Assembly (NCBI GenBank): GCA_023391335.1
Contig: JAEWBG010000034.1
Coordinates: forward strand, 1 to 15,627
Source of the DNA: Pseudomonadota bacterium
Lineage (GTDB): Bacteria > Pseudomonadota > Gammaproteobacteria > Steroidobacterales > Steroidobacteraceae
Direction of reading: 5' to 3'
DNA length: 15,627 nucleotides
The number at the start of each line of letters is the position of its first letter. The stretch's first letter is position 1. Positions 1 through 6,002 of this stretch are shown here, in pieces. The notes beneath the pieces were generated by a model. The model was not told the DNA's origin, ran no database searches, and worked only from the letters and a program-made list of their open reading frames with translations. A program made the translations under genes and the position numbers.

Positions 1-212
1 TCTGTGATCCGCACAGCCCGTGGCAGCGCGGATCAAATGAGAACACCAATGGATTGCTGCGGCAGTACTTTCCCAAAGGAACCGATCTGTCGGTGCACTC
101 ACAAGCTCATTTAGATCGCATTGCCCACCGACTCAACGGCCGACCTCGTGAGACATTGCAGTTCCAAACGCCAGCAGAAAAGCTGGCAGAAAGTGTTGCG
201 CTGATCAGTTGA
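1..212 (+). CDS. IS30-family transposase, C-terminal part (cut by window edge)
   Basis: The reading frame entering at base 3 runs 69 codons to a TGA at 210-212. It carries the typical end of an IS30-family DDE transposase: the block SPWQRGSNENTNGLLRQYFP (residues 5-24 of the visible part), where the Glu of NEN is the third catalytic acidic residue, then a stretch ending RLNGRPRETLQFQTPAE, the family's conserved NxRPRxxLxxxTPxE-type C-terminus. The rest of the enzyme (HTH and the first two catalytic Asp) lies to the left of the window, so whether the gene is intact is unknown. I could not recognise the right terminal inverted repeat of the element in 213-304. Family assignment is firm; activity is not testable here. 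Confidence 0.88.
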   Translation, partial: CDPHSPWQRGSNENTNGLLRQYFPKGTDLSVHSQAHLDRIAHRLNGRPRETLQFQTPAEKLAESVALIS

Positions 213-292
213 GCCGGCCGTTGCGTCCGATTTCCCCTCCTAATGATCGGAACCTCCCGACCCGAATCCGAATTCTCTTCGCATAGTCAAAC

Positions 293-297
293 AGGAG
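293..297 (+). promoter_or_regulatory. Ribosome binding site deciding the start of the YbhB-like gene
   Basis: AGGAG lies 1 nt before the ATG at 299 but 7 nt before the in-frame ATG at 305. The normal spacing favours 305 as the translation start. Confidence 0.7.
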
Positions 298-304
298 TAT
301 GACC

Positions 305-877
305 ATGCTCGAGAAGATTCCGTCAGCGGTGGGGCGCGCACTCAAGTCGGTTCATGCTGGTGCAGAAGAGTTGGCGGTTGCGCATACTGAAATTACCGGC
401 GTGAACGCGTCGATTGAATTGGCGAGCTCCGCATTCGAATACAACGGTCGCATTCCTAAGGAATACACCGCAGACGGTGTTGGACTTTCGCCGCCACTGG
501 AATGGCATGGCGTTCCGACGAGCGCTCAAGCAGTCGTGTTATTGATCGAAGATCCCGACAGTCCAACGCCAGCGCCGCTGGTACACGCAATTGTGTGGGA
601 CCTGCCGGGCGTCGATGCTTCGCTGCCCGAAGGTGCGCTGCCCACGCAAGGCGACGACCCGCACAGTGCCATGGGCCGCAACTCATATTTATCCGCGACG
701 TATCTGCCGCCCGATCCGCCTCCAGGACACGGCGATCATCGTTATGTCTTCCAGATCTTTGCGCTTGATTACGTTCCTCACTTCGATTCGGCGCCCGGCC
801 GTGCGAAGTTGCTGGAAGCGTTGCGCGATCGCGTTCTCGCGAAAGGTTTGCTGATCGGGGTTTACGGAAGAACTTGA
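305..877 (+). CDS. YbhB/YbcL family Raf kinase inhibitor-like protein (PEBP fold)
   Basis: The product is a 190-aa protein of the phosphatidylethanolamine-binding (PEBP) superfamily. Both signature blocks are present: DPDSPTPAPLVHAIVWDLP (about residues 83-101), which supplies the Asp, Pro and His of the anion-binding pocket, and PPDPPPGHGDHRYVFQIFAL (about 135-154), the bacterial form of the PPxGxHRYxF motif. There is no signal peptide, so it should be cytosolic; the ~35-residue N-terminal extension ahead of the PEBP fold resembles that of many proteobacterial homologues. An ATG six bases upstream (299) is too close to the Shine-Dalgarno site. Bacterial members bind small anionic ligands and their physiological role is poorly known, so no pathway can be given. 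It stands alone, between an IS30 end and a terminator. Confidence 0.92.
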   Translation: MLEKIPSAVGRALKSVHAGAEELAVAHTEITGVNASIELASSAFEYNGRIPKEYTADGVGLSPPLEWHGVPTSAQAVVLLIEDPDSPTPAPLVHAIVWDLPGVDASLPEGALPTQGDDPHSAMGRNSYLSATYLPPDPPPGHGDHRYVFQIFALDYVPHFDSAPGRAKLLEALRDRVLAKGLLIGVYGRT

Positions 878-926
878 CGTCGATGGCGGATCCGACGTGA
901 GTTGACGGTTTACCGTTGACAGTCAG

Positions 927-960
927 AAGAAGGATTGGCCCGCCGACAGCGGGCCTTCTT
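927..960 (+). terminator. Intrinsic terminator after the YbhB-like gene
   Basis: There is a perfect 7-bp stem, GGCCCGC (937-943) and GCGGGCC (949-955), with a 5-nt loop. Outside it AAGAA (927-931) can pair with TTCTT (956-960) past a small bulge on the left arm. The pyrimidine run TTCTT follows on the plus strand, 50-80 bp after the stop codon. The AAGAAGG...CCTTCTT frame makes it plausible in both directions. Confidence 0.75.
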
Positions 961-961
961 A

Positions 962-1041
962 CCGCCAACAGCCAACGGTCAACTGCCAACTGGCGTGAGC
1001 TGCGCGTGTGAGGTGTGATGTGTCACGGTTCTGGCCTGACG
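962..1041 (+). repeat. Degenerate copy of the composite repeat tail
   Basis: This stretch shares, in order, the caacggtcaactg-caact core, gtgagctgcgcgtg, tgtgaggtgtg and ctggcctg blocks with 4027-4129. It lacks about 26 bases in the middle, including the ggacgcaacaca motif, and has a ~13-base insert before ctggcctg. The conserved block order marks it as the same family as the copies at 3760-4129. Confidence 0.7.
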
Positions 1042-1234
1042 CAGCCCTTCCTGACGCATCGCGTCCTTCATGCCGAAAGGCCTTCCTGATCGCGAAGTGA
1101 TCCGTCCTTTCTTGTTTTCCATATACCGAGTTGACTATCGAAATAGGTTCCCTCGTTATCGCCTCTTCTCCTAGACTTCGGGCACTCAGTGCGCTGGCAC
1201 TGTGATGAGAAACCGCGTCGCATACGGCGCACGC

Positions 1235-1240
1235 AGGGGG
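1235..1240 (+). promoter_or_regulatory. Ribosome binding site deciding the GH51 start
   Basis: AGGGGG is followed by 6 nt and the ATG at 1247. The upstream in-frame GTG (1202) and ATG (1205) would add 14-15 charged residues in front of an otherwise normal signal peptide and have no comparable site. Confidence 0.65.
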
Positions 1241-1246
1241 TACAGA

Positions 1247-2812
1247 ATGTTTGAGAAATTAGCGCAGGGCGCGGCGGCGCTCGTGATGGCATCTGCGTTC
1301 GTGTTGCCGGTACAGGCATCCGAACCGACGAACAACGCGATCATCACCATCCATGCGGATCGTCCCGGTCCGACGATCAGTAAATATCTCTACGGGCAAT
1401 TTGCCGAGCACTTGGGTCGTGGAATTTACGAAGGCATCTGGGTCGGCGAAAAGTCATCGATTCCCAATACTCGCGGCTATCGCAACGACGTGATTGGCGC
1501 GCTCAAGAAACTGCACGTCCCGATCGTGCGCTGGCCGGGCGGCTGTTTCGCAGACGAGTATCACTGGCGTGAAGGCATCGGTCCGCGCGACAAACGTCCT
1601 CGCAAGGTGAATACATGGTGGGGCGGTGTCGCCGAGACCAATGAATTCGGCACGCATGAATTCTTGGATTTCGCGGAGCTGATCGGTGCCGACGCGTATG
1701 TGAACGGCAACGTGGGTTCCGCCACGCCGCAGGAAATGGCGGAGTGGGTCGAGTACATGACTTCCGATTCGGATTCATCGCTCGCCCAATTGCGTCGCAA
1801 GAACGGTCGCGACAAGCCCTGGCATGTAGCCTACTTCGCAGTGGGCAATGAAACATGGGGATGCGGCGGCAACATGCGCGCCGAGTACTACGCGGATTTG
1901 TATCGCCAGTACTCCACATTCATCAAAGCCCCGCCGAACAACATGCCGCAGAAGATTGCGAGCGGCGCCAATGGCGATGATTACCACTGGACGGAAGTGT
2001 TGATGTCGCAGGCGGCAAAGATGATGAACGCCGCCTCGGTTCACTACTACACGCTGCCGACGGGCCAATGGAAAAAGAAAGGCGCTGCGATCGGTTTCGA
2101 CGAGAGCGAATGGGCTTCGACGCTCAAACGCGCGCTGCATATCGAAGAGCTCATCAACGGCCATTCTGCAGTGATGGACAAATACGATCCGGAGAAGAAG
2201 GTCGCTTTGTTCGTCGACGAGTGGGGTACGTGGTATGACCCGGCGCCCGGAACCAACGGCGCCTTCTTGTGGCAGCAAAATACGTTGCGCGACGCATTGG
2301 TCGCCGGTCTTTCGCTAAACGTGTTTCAACGTCATGCCGATCGCGTTCGCATGGCGAACATCGCACAAATGGTCAACGTGCTGCAGGCGATGATTCTGAC
2401 CGATAAGGAAAAGATGCTGCTGACGCCGACGTATCACGTCTTCGAAATGTATTCCGTGTTTCAGGACGCGACGTTCCTGCCAGTCGATGTGATGACGCCG
2501 AAGTATCGTCAGGACGATGTCGAACTGCCCACCGTGGATGTATCGGTGGCGCGCGCCAAAGATGGTCGGCTCTATGCGTCGCTGATCAATCTCGATCCCG
2601 AGCATTCGGCAACCATCACCAGCAACATCGTGGGTGTGGATGCGTCGCGGATGGAGGGTCGTGTCCTAACCGCGGATGCCATGGATGCGCACAATACGTT
2701 CGATAAGCCGAATGCGGTGCAGCCTGCGTCAATCAAGAGCGTGCGCAAGGGCGACAAGCTGATGCTGGAGCTCCCGGCTAAGTCGGTTGCCGTGGTGGAG
2801 TTGATCCGCTAG
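1247..2812 (+). CDS. Exported GH51 alpha-L-arabinofuranosidase
   Basis: This 521-aa enzyme should release terminal alpha-L-arabinofuranosyl units from arabinan, arabinoxylan or their oligosaccharides. The N-terminus is a signal peptide with a hydrophobic core and a likely cut after PVQA (about residue 24), so it acts in the periplasm or outside. GH51/clan A landmarks are all visible: RWPGGCFADEYHW, the acid/base Glu in VGNETWGCGG (Glu202), and the nucleophile Glu in FVDEWGTW (Glu325). These belong to the N-terminal (beta/alpha)8 barrel; the last ~150 residues form the C-terminal beta domain, and the length is normal for the family. It is monocistronic: upstream is a terminator and repeat-bearing gap, downstream a convergent gene. 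No transporter or regulator of arabinose use is adjacent, so substrate and induction remain open. Confidence 0.94.
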   Translation: MFEKLAQGAAALVMASAFVLPVQASEPTNNAIITIHADRPGPTISKYLYGQFAEHLGRGIYEGIWVGEKSSIPNTRGYRNDVIGALKKLHVPIVRWPGGCFADEYHWREGIGPRDKRPRKVNTWWGGVAETNEFGTHEFLDFAELIGADAYVNGNVGSATPQEMAEWVEYMTSDSDSSLAQLRRKNGRDKPWHVAYFAVGNETWGCGGNMRAEYYADLYRQYSTFIKAPPNNMPQKIASGANGDDYHWTEVLMSQAAKMMNAASVHYYTLPTGQWKKKGAAIGFDESEWASTLKRALHIEELINGHSAVMDKYDPEKKVALFVDEWGTWYDPAPGTNGAFLWQQNTLRDALVAGLSLNVFQRHADRVRMANIAQMVNVLQAMILTDKEKMLLTPTYHVFEMYSVFQDATFLPVDVMTPKYRQDDVELPTVDVSVARAKDGRLYASLINLDPEHSATITSNIVGVDASRMEGRVLTADAMDAHNTFDKPNAVQPASIKSVRKGDKLMLELPAKSVAVVELIR

Positions 2813-2813
2813 C

Positions 2814-2866
2814 GAGAAGGGTGAGGGAGTGCAGGCGAGCGTTACGCTCTCACTTCCTCACTTCTC
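2814..2866. terminator. Long imperfect hairpin between convergent genes (candidate bidirectional terminator)
   Basis: The outer arms GAGAAGGGTGAGGGAGTG (2814-2831) and CACTTCCTCACTTCTC (2851-2866) pair with two bulged bases and one mismatch. The inner loop contains a second perfect stem, GAGCG (2837-2841) with CGCTC (2845-2849). It begins 2 nt after the GH51 stop, and its right arm overlaps the last codons and stop of the reductase gene. No U-tract follows on either strand, so it may act by stalling or mRNA protection rather than as a classic terminator. Confidence 0.55.
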
Positions 2867-3371
2867 TAAGGATCGCATCGAGCGCGCTTCTAATTACCGG
2901 CGCGCGCTCGTCATCGACGGCGATCCCGTGCTCATCTAATTGCGATCCGCGGAGCTGAATCGCAATACAGGCGTCCTGGATCAAAGTAGCCGACATCACC
3001 GTGAGCACTTCGCGGAGCGCTGCGTCTGCGTGAACCGATCGCGGTGAAGCATTGAAGATCGCGACGGGTTTGTAGACGAATGCTTCGGTGCCAACCATCC
3101 AGTCGAGTGCATTCTTTAGTACACCGGTGATGCCGTGCGCATATTCGGGGCTGGCGATGATCAATGCATCGCTGGCGCAAATCGCTTCGCGCAGATCTCG
3201 TACCGGCTTGGGATCCGAACCTTCGATGTCTGGATTGAACAACGGAATGTTTCCCAAGGACGGATACACCCGGATGTTCATCGAAGCAGGCGCGAGGCGT
3301 GCTGTCGCTCGTAGCAGCAAGGAGTTGAGCGATACCGCTCGCAGACTTCCCGATATCCCGAGAACTTGCAT
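2850..3371 (-). CDS. NADPH-dependent FMN reductase family protein
   Basis: This 173-aa flavodoxin-fold oxidoreductase belongs to the NADPH-dependent FMN reductase/chromate-quinone reductase group (ChrR, YieF, ArsH-like relatives). Visible motifs are GSLRAVSLNS (residues 8-17), the FMN-phosphate loop, and SPEYAHGITGVLKNALDWMV (about 74-93), the second flavin-contacting loop that defines the family. Members transfer electrons from NAD(P)H to flavin, quinones, azo dyes or metal ions; the physiological substrate cannot be told from sequence. I start it at the ATG (3371) rather than the TTG two codons upstream, because the preceding gene's stop ends at 3374, leaving a 2-nt gap. Its Shine-Dalgarno is weak, so translation is probably coupled to that upstream gene. 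Its 3' end lies in the hairpin at 2814-2866. Confidence 0.88.
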   Translation of the reverse strand: MQVLGISGSLRAVSLNSLLLRATARLAPASMNIRVYPSLGNIPLFNPDIEGSDPKPVRDLREAICASDALIIASPEYAHGITGVLKNALDWMVGTEAFVYKPVAIFNASPRSVHADAALREVLTVMSATLIQDACIAIQLRGSQLDEHGIAVDDERAPVIRSALDAILREVRK

Positions 3372-3373
3372 AC

Positions 3374-3694
3374 TCAAGGCGCCTGATTGATTTCGCCTTC
3401 GCCGACTTTTTCCACCATCGTCTTGATGCCATTCTCGAAGCCCGCACCCGAGCCGTTGTAGTAGAGATAGATCGGCTTTTCGTTGCGCAGCAGGTCGATA
3501 ATGTGGCCGAAGTTCTCGAGGTGGTAGTGCAACTGCACCTGCTTGTTCACCACGGTGTCGATCGGCAGGTCAGTGCCGTTCGGGCTGAAGATGAGTTGGC
3601 CGATATAGTTACCTGCATTCTTGAGCGCAATCCGCGGCGAAAAGGTGTTGGCCGAATAAAGGACTTCGTAAGCATCGACGCGAGTTAGGGCCAT
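3374..3694 (-). CDS. Conserved uncharacterised protein, 106 aa
   Basis: I place the start at the ATG at 3694, six bases after a strong GGAGGAG (3701-3707); an ATG far upstream (3838) would add 48 residues that read like non-coding repeat. The product (MALTRVDAYEVLYSANTFSP onward) has no signal peptide, no membrane segment and no cysteine. The centre is rich in Asn, Tyr and His (LHYHLENFGHIIDLLRNEKP at about residues 59-78), followed by a Gly-rich YYNGSGAGFENG. I remember similar short proteins annotated only as hypothetical in many bacteria and know no assigned function. The 2-nt gap to the FMN reductase gene indicates one transcript, so a role linked to that reductase is a reasonable guess but no more. 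Confidence 0.8.
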   Translation of the reverse strand: MALTRVDAYEVLYSANTFSPRIALKNAGNYIGQLIFSPNGTDLPIDTVVNKQVQLHYHLENFGHIIDLLRNEKPIYLYYNGSGAGFENGIKTMVEKVGEGEINQAP

Positions 3695-3759
3695 GTGGGT
3701 CTCCTCCGTAATGCAGCGCGATCGTACTCCGCTGCACTCATGAAACTCCACGGGAAGAC

Positions 3760-3906
3760 AAGGCAATCCGATTTCACACGGAGGACACGGAGACCACGGA
3801 GTTTTCAAGGCCGGGCGCGACACACCTCTGCCTGCCAACCGTCAACTGACAACTACGGTCGGACGCAACACAGAGAGCGCGTAGATGATGGTGTGAGCTT
3901 CGCGTG
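3760..3906 (+). repeat. Composite repeat, copy A
   Basis: Block order: aaggcaatc-gatttcacacggag head, three CACGGAG units at a 9-nt period, gttttcaaggccgg, cgcgacacacc-ctgcc, gccaacc-gtcaactgacaact, ggacgcaacaca, then gtgtgagct-cgcgtg. The same order recurs at 3956-4099 with mostly point differences and small indels. Confidence 0.85.
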
Positions 3907-3912
3907 ACGGAG

Positions 3913-3949
3913 AAGAAGATTTCACACGGGGAACACGGGGGCAAGGGAG
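3913..3949 (+). repeat. Partial composite repeat head (CACGGGG variant)
   Basis: gatttcacacggggaacacggggg repeats the head of the composite unit with CACGGGG in place of CACGGAG. The same variant followed by gcaag(a/g)gagaaa-type sequence recurs at 5318-5358. Confidence 0.7.
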
Positions 3950-3955
3950 AAAGAG

Positions 3956-4129
3956 AAGGCAATCAGATTTCACACGGAGAACACGGAGAGCACGGAGTTT
4001 TAAAGGCCGGACGCAACACACCGCTGCCCGCCAACCGGCAACGGTCAACTGGCAACTACCGCCGGACGCAACACAAGATGAAGGTGTGAGCTGCGCGTGC
4101 AATGTGTGAGGTGTGCTCTGGCCTGCGCG
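3956..4129 (+). repeat. Composite repeat, copy B (longest)
   Basis: It matches copy A block for block to 4099 and continues through tgtgaggtgtg and ctggcctgcgcg, blocks shared with the degenerate copy at 962-1041. Copy B carries ggacgcaacaca twice (4009-4020 and 4063-4074). A and B lie in direct orientation with starts 196 bp apart. Confidence 0.85.
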
Positions 4130-4197
4130 TAGCGCTTGCCTGCCAGTGGCTCCCCTGCCGTTAGGCTTGCCTGCCGACGTAGTCGGCTTGCCTCCTA
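4125..4197 (+). repeat. gcttgcct-type short repeats with a hairpin
   Basis: Three gcttgcct elements occur in 65 bp. Between the last two, GCCGAC (4173-4178) and GTCGGC (4182-4187) form a perfect 6-bp stem with a 3-nt loop, so the hairpin is bracketed by ttgcct on both sides. Function unknown; it lies upstream of the cupin promoter candidate. Confidence 0.5.
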
Positions 4198-4243
4198 TTT
4201 TCTCGTTCCGTCCCGAGTCCCCAGTCCCTATTCCGATCCCCGC

Positions 4244-4272
4244 TTGGTAACTCCCGCGCGCCGGCCGATAAT
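4244..4272 (+). promoter_or_regulatory. Candidate sigma70 promoter of the cupin gene
   Basis: TTGGTA (4244-4249, 4 of 6 consensus) is followed by exactly 17 bp and GATAAT (4267-4272, 5 of 6). Transcription would start near 4279, giving a very short leader before the AGAGG site (4281-4285) and ATG 4293. Confidence 0.4.
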
Positions 4273-4292
4273 CCGCGCCCAGAGGTGTCACC

Positions 4293-4769
4293 ATGGGTTC
4301 AGATCGTCCCATTGCCGTCGTTGCTGCCGAAGCGGCGCCGAGGGTCAAGCCGTCGAACTATCCGGAGCCGTTTGCATCGCGCATGGCAGGGCGGGTGAAG
4401 CGGCCCCTTGGTGATCTATTCGGGCTCTCCAATTTCGGTGTGAATCTGACGACCCTCGCGCCGGGGGCTATTTCGGCCCTGCGGCATTCGCATTCGCGGC
4501 AGGATGAGTTCATTTACATCGTGAAGGGCAGGCCGACGCTCCACACCGACGCCGGGAAGACACCGCTCGCGCCTGGGATGTGCGCGGGCTTCAAAGCGGG
4601 AATCGGCGATGCGCATCAGCTGATAAATGAGACGGGCGAAGAGGTCGTCTACCTCGAGGTCGGGGATCGCACGCCGGGCGATGAGGGCGCGTATCCGGAC
4701 GATGACATTCGCGCCGAACTCAGGGAAGGTCGTTGGATGTTCACTCACAAAGACGGACGGCCCTACTGA
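4293..4769 (+). CDS. Cupin-domain protein
   Basis: This 158-aa protein has a single cupin barrel. Motif 1 is HSHSRQDEFIYIVKG (His65, His67, Glu72), and motif 2 contains APGMCAGFKAG-GDAHQLIN (Pro94-Gly95, His108). The two-His/Glu/His set is the usual divalent-metal site of cupins. Small single-domain cupins include isomerases, dioxygenases and sugar- or effector-binding proteins; nothing here picks one. The first ~45 residues precede the barrel, and the C-terminal ~30 residues (acidic, then EGRWMFTHKDGRPY) are typical of a common proteobacterial subgroup. There is no signal peptide, so it should be cytosolic. AGAGG lies 7 nt upstream of the ATG. The stop codon overlaps the start of the next gene (TGATG), so the two are translationally coupled. 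Confidence 0.9.
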   Translation: MGSDRPIAVVAAEAAPRVKPSNYPEPFASRMAGRVKRPLGDLFGLSNFGVNLTTLAPGAISALRHSHSRQDEFIYIVKGRPTLHTDAGKTPLAPGMCAGFKAGIGDAHQLINETGEEVVYLEVGDRTPGDEGAYPDDDIRAELREGRWMFTHKDGRPY

Positions 4770-5035
4770 TGCGCGCGTTACTTCTCTTGTTGGCTTGTCT
4801 GATGCCTCTTGCGAGTTGTGCGCCGAAGAATGAGCAGGCCGCCGAGTTTCCCTGCGGCGCCAAGCGCTGCCGAACCGATCAGCAGTACTGCAACGTGACG
4901 CACGCCGGTAGCGACGGCGCGGCGACGTATACCTGCGAATCGCTACCCCGGCCCGACTGTGCGAAATTGCCAAAAGATTGCAGATGCACCGGCAGCGTCG
5001 ATGCCGGCCTCATCCTCGAAGAATTCAATCCCTAA
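4769..5035 (+). CDS. Small Cys-rich putative lipoprotein
   Basis: This 88-aa product has a lipoprotein signal peptide, MRALLLLLACLMPLASC, with lipobox LASC (Cys17 as the lipidated residue). It is followed by Ala at +2, which points to the outer membrane if Lol rules apply. The ~70-residue mature part has seven further cysteines (29, 34, 41, 56, 64, 71, 73), spaced like a compact disulfide-knotted domain. I remember similar short Cys-rich lipoproteins (CGxxxC...YC...C.LP..C pattern) in myxobacteria and other environmental bacteria, none with a known role. ATG 4769 overlaps the cupin stop by 1 nt; the in-frame ATG at 4733 would bury the signal peptide. Seven mature cysteines plus the lipid Cys imply dependence on envelope disulfide chemistry. 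Confidence 0.82.
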   Translation: MRALLLLLACLMPLASCAPKNEQAAEFPCGAKRCRTDQQYCNVTHAGSDGAATYTCESLPRPDCAKLPKDCRCTGSVDAGLILEEFNP

Positions 5036-5109
5036 CGCTGCAACCTAGCGGCGCGCTACCGCGTCAAAAGCGGCAGATGAGCACTTGGCTCATCGAGCGA
5101 GGAGATGAA

Positions 5110-5310
5110 ATGGGATTTTTGCTGTTCTTGGTTGCGTGGTGCTTTCTGTTTGCAATCGCGTGGCCAATCGCTGTGCTGCTGTTGGTGCTGCTGCCCTTCG
5201 TGTGGCTGATCTCGCTGCCGTTTCAATTGGCTGCAATCGTCGTCGGGGCCATGTTCGCGCTGATTCGTGCCGTGCTGTTCTTGCCGGCCCGGCTGCTGGG
5301 ATCTCGATAG
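5110..5310 (+). CDS. Small membrane protein, 66 aa, function unknown
   Basis: The start at ATG 5110 follows AGGAG (5100-5104) by 5 nt. The product is almost entirely hydrophobic, with two probable transmembrane helices (about residues 4-30 and 32-58) and a short basic end (ARLLGSR) that should face the cytoplasm. Longer versions of the frame start inside the lipoprotein gene and add only Arg-rich, non-protein-like sequence. I do not recognise a family. It lies 74 bp after the lipoprotein gene and is followed at once by a repeat cluster (5314-5402). Confidence 0.6.
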   Translation: MGFLLFLVAWCFLFAIAWPIAVLLLVLLPFVWLISLPFQLAAIVVGAMFALIRAVLFLPARLLGSR

Positions 5311-5313
5311 AAG

Positions 5314-5402
5314 ACAGGATTTCCCCGGGGATCACGGGGTACTCGGGGCAAGAGAAAAAGAGTTGCTCCACGGAGAGCACGGAGCGCACGGAGTTAAGAA
5401 GC
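5314..5402 (+). repeat. Composite repeat relative with CACGGGG and CACGGAG blocks
   Basis: The first part (5318-5358: ggatttccccggggatcacgggg...gcaagagaaa) corresponds to 3918-3956, and the second (5368-5402: ccacggagagcacggagcgc...gttaagaag) to the CACGGAG part of 3972-4005. The two blocks have the same order as at 3913-4005, so this is a diverged copy of that junction rather than a simple tandem repeat. Confidence 0.75.
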
Positions 5403-5461
5403 GCATGTGGGCCTTGGAAGCAGCGGCGCATCGAAAAGCTAATAAGAAGCGAGGAATCGTC

Positions 5462-5920
5462 ATGGCCTACAGCATCACGCGTCTATACGAAGCCGATCGC
5501 GACGGCGTGCCGCGAATCAATCTCTACTTGATGAGACTAGTTTGGTTCCTGATTCTGGTGTTCGTCGGACGAGATGCATGGACGCACATTGCCGCGCACC
5601 GAGGTCAGTGGGAACCGCTAGAAGGTCTGGCGTGGAGCGTCTGGGCGACGTTCGCCTGCTTCGGATTACTCGGCATCTTTCACACAGTGCGAATGATTCC
5701 GCTGATGCTGTTCGAGGTTTTCTACAAGGTGTTCTGGCTTGCGTTGGTCGCTTATCCACTCTGGGCCAGAGACACGCTTGCCGGCTCCGCCGCAGAGGGA
5801 ATTGCCTATGCGTTCGCATGGGTTATTCTGCCCATCGTCGCTATTCCCTGGCCCTATGTGGTTCGAACTTACCTGTTGGGTGGCAAGCGCCAAGAACTCC
5901 AACAGATACAAATTGGGTGA
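5462..5920 (+). CDS. Four-helix inner-membrane protein, function unknown
   Basis: This 152-aa product starts at ATG 5462, six bases after GAGGA (5451-5455); the open frame extends upstream only through repeat sequence. Four hydrophobic segments are visible (about residues 22-38, 57-76, 78-98 and 113-137), with a hydrophilic N-terminus (MAYSITRLYEADRDGVPRIN) and a basic, Gln-rich C-terminus (GGKRQELQQIQIG) on the same side. I recognise no catalytic motif. It is not a transporter of a family I know and may be a small DUF-type protein. It shares strand and possibly a transcript with the 66-aa membrane protein, although 151 bp with a repeat lie between them. Confidence 0.72.
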   Translation: MAYSITRLYEADRDGVPRINLYLMRLVWFLILVFVGRDAWTHIAAHRGQWEPLEGLAWSVWATFACFGLLGIFHTVRMIPLMLFEVFYKVFWLALVAYPLWARDTLAGSAAEGIAYAFAWVILPIVAIPWPYVVRTYLLGGKRQELQQIQIG

Positions 5921-6002
5921 GTTCTTCACGCGAGACGAAGCCGTGAAAAGTGCAGTAGCTTCGTTGCGTCGCGACCAAAGATAGTGGTGGAGCTAAGTCG
6001 AA

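Larger units (their letters stand above)
878..1246. other. 369-bp gap between the YbhB-like and GH51 genes
   Basis: Besides the terminator at 927-960, it holds a degenerate copy of the composite repeat tail (962-1041), and at 899-924 material that looks like the same caacggtcaactg motif on the opposite strand. The element CCTTCCTGA recurs at about 1048 and 1082. A TTGACT at 1131-1136 resembles a -35 box, but no good -10 hexamer follows at 16-19 bp. No coding potential was recognised. Confidence 0.5.
3695..4292. other. 598-bp repeat-filled divergent gap
   Basis: Between the minus-strand unit and the cupin gene, nearly all sequence from 3760 to about 4230 is repetitive: two composite repeats (3760-3906, 3956-4129), a partial one (3913-3949), a gcttgcctgcc-rich part with a hairpin (4125-4197), and a run of cccgagtccccagtccc type (4207-4240). 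No protein-like frame was found; the longest frames only read through the repeats. The cupin promoter candidate lies at its right end. Confidence 0.7.

Noticed and set aside
213..304. Right terminal inverted repeat of the IS30-family element
   Set aside because: No sequence here could be matched to a terminal repeat without the left end, which is outside the window.
1131..1160. Promoter for the GH51 gene starting with TTGACT
   Set aside because: The -35-like box is good, but the hexamers 16-19 bp downstream match the -10 consensus poorly.
3904..4089. Open frame encoding His-Gly-Glu repeats
   Set aside because: It is a read-through of the composite repeat; the 9-nt period keeps the frame open. 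There is no ribosome site and no protein-like composition beyond the repeat.
5739..5984. 81-aa frame overlapping the end of the 152-aa membrane protein
   Set aside because: Most of it lies in another frame of the membrane gene. Its last ~27 codons look slightly protein-like, but no ribosome site or start supports a gene.
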